Source: Bretschneidera sinensis
Lineage: Eukaryota; Streptophyta; Magnoliopsida; Brassicales; Akaniaceae
Length of the DNA stretch: 64,000 nucleotides
Assembly (NCBI GenBank): GCA_023935145.1
Contig: CM043704.1
Coordinates: 99,371,873-99,435,872, forward strand
Reading direction: 5' to 3'
Each line of letters begins with the position of its first letter. Within the stretch, counting starts at the first letter, position 1. The notes beneath the pieces were generated by a model. That model saw nothing but the letters and a program-made list of their open reading frames with translations, was not told the origin of the DNA and did no database searches. Position numbers and translations under genes: made by a program. Shown here piece after piece: positions 61,177-64,000 of this stretch.

Positions 61177-61643
61177 TGATGCCGGGCAAAATAGCGATTA
61201 TTCTGCAGGCTAGTCGAACAGATAGTTCACAGGGAGTAACACAAGAAAAACCCTAAAACAATACAGAGAAACTGCTCTGATGCTTTATTTTAATTTATTC
61301 CAAAAATACAATAATGATGATTACGAAACCCTAAGACCTTATTTATAAGGTCGAAGCTAAAATAGGAAAATTAAATTAAGGCCAAATTTAAATTAAATAA
61401 AATAAAAATTTTCCTAAAAACTGAAAACTGTCAATTTGAAGGTCTAAACATCGTTTTTTGGCTTGAAAATAACAATGCTCAGTATATAATACTAAATTTT
61501 GCCCGAAAGCCCGTTTCCAATCAGACTAGGGTCTTTTGGGGCCCAATCCGAGCCCGTGGCCCGCTAAACGATGTAAATCGGCCTAGGTAGCCCACTTGCC
61601 ATCTGATAACTCAGTATCATCTGACTCGAATCCTCCTGCATCA
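61177..61643 (-). repeat. TR-GAG 5' LTR
   Basis: 467 bp with ends TGATGC/GCATCA, followed on the plus strand by CATAC. Confidence 0.88.
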
Positions 61644-61692
61644 CATACCCTCTACATTATATTCAAACTGCATCAAACCCGCGATACAGTTT

Positions 61693-62630
61693 TCTTTTAA
61701 ATTTCTCTTTTTCTTTTTCTCTTTCTTCTTTATTCTTCTTTTTTCTCATTTTCTATAACAATTTAAACACTCATTTACCCAAAAACTAAGTCAAATCATA
61801 CCAAAATCAACTTAAAGCATAATCAGTTAAAACACTTGACTATAATTTTAAATTGAAAAAAAGTTAAAGAGCCAATCAAACCATAATGACGTGTTTGGAG
61901 ATGAAAAATTTGAAGGAAAAAACCTCTAAAAAGAAATGGACAAAAAACTTATTTTATTTACTTTCCACTCTCCAATATTTTCAATTTGAAAAAATTATAA
62001 TTTATGCATATTGAAAGAAAACCTTAGTCCTCTCACTTTTCTTTCACTTTCTTTCTTTCTTACCAAATGAAAAAGACTTGCTTTTCTTCCTCTCTCTTCA
62101 TTCCTTTCTATTTTCTATTCTCTCTTACCAATCATAACCTAATATAAGTCTGCCATGCATTATGGCAGGACTACACAGTTGATGCTCGTACCAATTAAAG
62201 TTTGAACAAGGTAACCAGGTATGCCAATCGTGTAATACTTCCTTACATATAATTCGACTTTTGCATCTTACTGCAATTGTAATATATCCAGAGCTAATGC
62301 AGTAAGCCTCAAAATGCAGGAGAATGCAAGAGCACAACCATTTAAATCACCTCTCCTGTTTGTAGAAGACAAACTAACGGATATATCAACATGTGAAGGA
62401 AGAACACGACTTTTCTTATTTCTTGAAACCTGCAACGGAATCTGGTAAGGTGCTAAATGGGAGGGGTGGAGGAAGGGGGGACGAGACACAAAATTAGGGT
62501 ACTTCTCTCATTTCTAAATTTCAAATTAGTATGAATTCCTACTTACATCAAATCAAAGATTATACATCATACATTTAAACATGTGGAGATGTGTGAATAG
62601 TTTATACTTGAAGTTTGTCACATGCTCTAC
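61693..62630. other. Intergenic DNA and FtsH 3' flank
   Basis: Pyrimidine-rich at 61690-61760 (CTTTTTCTTTTTCTCTTTC), which is where PPR similarity ends. The right part is probably the 3' UTR of the minus-strand FtsH gene. No other gene supported. Confidence 0.5.
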
Positions 62631-63649
62631 TCAGACAGACACTGGCGAGGGTACTGACGGAGCAACCCGGTTTTCAACCGGGATTTCAACAAACTCTGAG
62701 AGGATAGCCCTAAATTCATCCCCTGTCATTGTTTCCTTCTCCAAGAGGACTTCCACAATCTTATCAATGGCTTCACGGTGGTTCCTTATGTGGCTCAATG
62801 CAATCTCGTAAGCACCATCTGATATTCTCTTGATGGCAGAATCAATGTCTTCTGCAAGCCTCTCTGACATTGAATTCCTTGCCATCATCCTCATGATGAC
62901 ATCACCGCTTTGAGCCGAGTCCATTAGTGACCAGGGACCAATTTCAGACATTCCAAAAGTGGTTACCATCTGCACAGGTTTAACATATCAATGTCCTTGA
63001 CACATTAGAAGGGAACACTAGAGCTGCTGCCTACATGAGCAAAGTACAAAACTACAAATAACATACAGATTGCCAACAAACAATGTAGGGGAAAACCCTT
63101 TAAACAGAAATTTAGAAATTTTCACAAATTTATGTTGAATTTAACCTGCTGTGTAGATCTAGAGATCAAGTATCAATATAGTACATTGAAGAAACAAAGG
63201 AGTTCCCTTTATTAGGGAAAACTAGAGGGAAAACACTATTTTGGAATATAAGTTTATACTCTGTAGTGAAACTCCAACATGAAACCGCAAAAAAGTGAAG
63301 AGAGGAACTAAAATTGATTATGATGAGGCATTTTAAACCTTGCTTGTTTTTTTTTGGGCCATGCATTTTAAACCTTGCTAAAAGCAGATAAACTAAAACT
63401 TCAGTTACCTGTTTAGCTAAACTGGTGATCTGCTGCAGATCACCAGCTGCACCTGTAGTCACCTCAGGCTCACCAAAGATGACTTCCTCGGCAGCTCTGC
63501 CACCGAGTCCACCAACAATTCTTGCATAGAGTTGCTGCTTGGAGATTAGTGTGGGATCATCTGTAGGAATGAACCACGTAAGACCTCGTGCCTGGCCACG
63601 TGGAACTAAGGTGACCTTTTGAACAGGATCGTGCCCTGGAGTCAAAGTT
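62631..63649 (-). CDS. FTSH8: Thylakoid FtsH protease, FtsH2/FtsH8 (type B) C-terminal exons, partial
   Basis: Two exons on the minus strand: 63649-63409 (241 nt) and 62969-62631 (339 nt, stop TGA 62633-62631). Joins: intron end GGTTCAG/AACTTTG, AAACAG/GTAACT, GTGCAG/ATGGTA. The product segment reads [22 protein letters not shown], then [26 protein letters not shown] (its Asp is the third zinc ligand of FtsH peptidases), [29 protein letters not shown] and [17 protein letters not shown]. The AAA+ ATPase domain and HExxH motif must be encoded upstream, outside the window. FtsH2/8 subunits form the heteromeric thylakoid protease that degrades damaged PSII D1. FtsH8 rather than FtsH2 is suggested by neighbours only. 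Confidence 0.9.
62970..63408 (-). other. FtsH last intron
   Basis: 439-bp GT-AG intron at the Gln-Met junction of LAKQ/MVTT. Confidence 0.85.
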
Positions 63650-64000
63650 CTGAACCAAATACAGACAGAAGCAATGTCTTTTGAGTACTCTAGTTAGCAG
63701 TAAAGGACATATATCATAAGCACAGCAATGAACTTAATGAGAAACATTACTCACCAGGTATATAATAAGACTATAAGAGCATATTATCTAACTTTTTGCT
63801 TATAAAAAAAAGAAGACTATACAAGCATAAATGGAGGGGTGGGGCAGTTGCAAAATTGAAAATCCTATATTATCATCCACCAACTTACTTTAGAACAATT
63901 ATAAACAATGGGATTTCTGATCATGGATAGCATGTCTGCAACCATGAAAAACAATTACAAAGCAAGGAAATTTGTGTAATGTAAGTGGCTCATCAGTGAC
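63650..64000 (-). other. FtsH intron, continues beyond window
   Basis: Non-coding sequence upstream of the TLTPGHD exon; no further FtsH exon recognised before the window ends. Confidence 0.65.

Larger units (their letters stand above)
60290..61643 (-). mobile_element. Gag-only terminal-repeat retrotransposon (TR-GAG/TRIM-like)
   Basis: 1,354 bp between the 5-bp duplicates CATAC (60285-60289 and 61644-61648). The LTR at 61177-61643 reads TGATGCCGGGC...CTGCATCA on the plus strand; the other LTR, 60290-60728, is the diverged copy. On the plus strand GCTCTGATACCA (61163-61174) is the reverse complement of the tRNA-Met PBS, so the element runs on the minus strand. Its only gene is a gag-like ORF; pol is absent, so it depended on another element for mobility. 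Confidence 0.85.
58816..61692 (-). pseudogene. DYW-class PPR protein pseudogene (At2g41080-like), split by a retrotransposon
   Basis: Minus-strand relic. A short upstream piece (61692-61649: IAGLMQFEYNVEG) continues after the insertion as MGLFKEMHELEFLPDTFTLG at 60287, so the transposon sits inside one reading frame. Then PPR repeats (GRQVHGHVTKCGFEFDLVVGS, SLISMYSRCGC, YGFHGRGEEAIELFERM), E/E+ motifs (VHASAKRWQDVSEVRKAMRD, KKEPGISWYEV), and the DYW domain (VLHDMDNEEKEYSLVHHSEKLA, CSDCHVAIKYIS, GKCYCGDYW, end TAA 58818-58816). Lesions: frameshifts near 59930, 59450, 59090, 58895 (poly-A run) and 58850, and a TAA at 59330-59328 just before ASYVLLSN. The N-terminal half is missing. Intact relatives act in organelle RNA editing, with zinc-binding deaminase residues in DYW. 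Confidence 0.88.

Noticed and set aside
62125..62489. Possible small genes downstream of FtsH
   Set aside because: Two overlapping short minus frames without family likeness; more likely the FtsH 3' UTR.

Overview
The window is nuclear DNA of a eudicot plant. Genes carry GT-AG introns, intergenic DNA is very AT-rich, and most of the length is plant LTR retrotransposons, MITE-like and Helitron-like sequence. The protein families (WRKY IIe, RABA1 GTPase, class II trehalose-phosphate synthase, SD2-type receptor kinase, DYW-class PPR, thylakoid FtsH) are plant-specific or plant-typical. I cannot name the species.

Layout: a DUF1685 gene (1202-1990, -); a decayed Ty1/Copia element, Copia-1 (5754-10629, +, TSD ATGTT); a WRKY69-like gene (15018-17341, +, three exons); a Tourist-like MITE (17766-18343, TSD TAA); a RABA1a-like gene (18804-22592, -, one 3.1-kb intron); a second, much younger Copia-2 (25698-30653, +, TSD ATATA) with a single-frame gag-pol broken by only two stop codons; a TPS7-like gene (33294-36686, +, plus a probable 5'-UTR intron); a truncated SD2-5-like lectin receptor kinase (38990-40792, -); a 14.4-kb Tat-lineage Ty3/Gypsy element (41309-55729, +, TSD AGCAC); a DYW PPR pseudogene (58816-61692, -) split by a gag-only terminal-repeat retrotransposon (60290-61643, -, TSD CATAC); and the last two exons of a thylakoid FtsH gene (62631-63649, -) whose 5' part lies beyond the window.

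The host genes do not form a pathway. RABA1a, TPS7 and FtsH in this order do match, from my knowledge of Arabidopsis, the neighbourhood At1g06400 (RABA1a), At1g06410 (TPS7), At1g06430 (FTSH8), so the right two-thirds looks like an ancestral eudicot block expanded by transposons.

The most unusual object is the Tat element. Its 5' LTR contains an inverted copy of its own reverse-transcriptase region joined at short microhomologies. Between pol and the 3' LTR it carries a decayed antisense gene with its own TATA box and a domain resembling the 'putative gypsy type transposon' family. It also has two arrays of hairpin-forming tandem repeats, an internal duplication and a nested hAT-type DNA transposon with an 8-bp target duplication. 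Other points worth following are an in-frame, fully open 96-nt intron in the WRKY gene that would add a hydrophobic segment if retained, and a duplicated first leader exon with two splice donors upstream of TPS7. All coordinates were read by eye; no alignment or database search was run.
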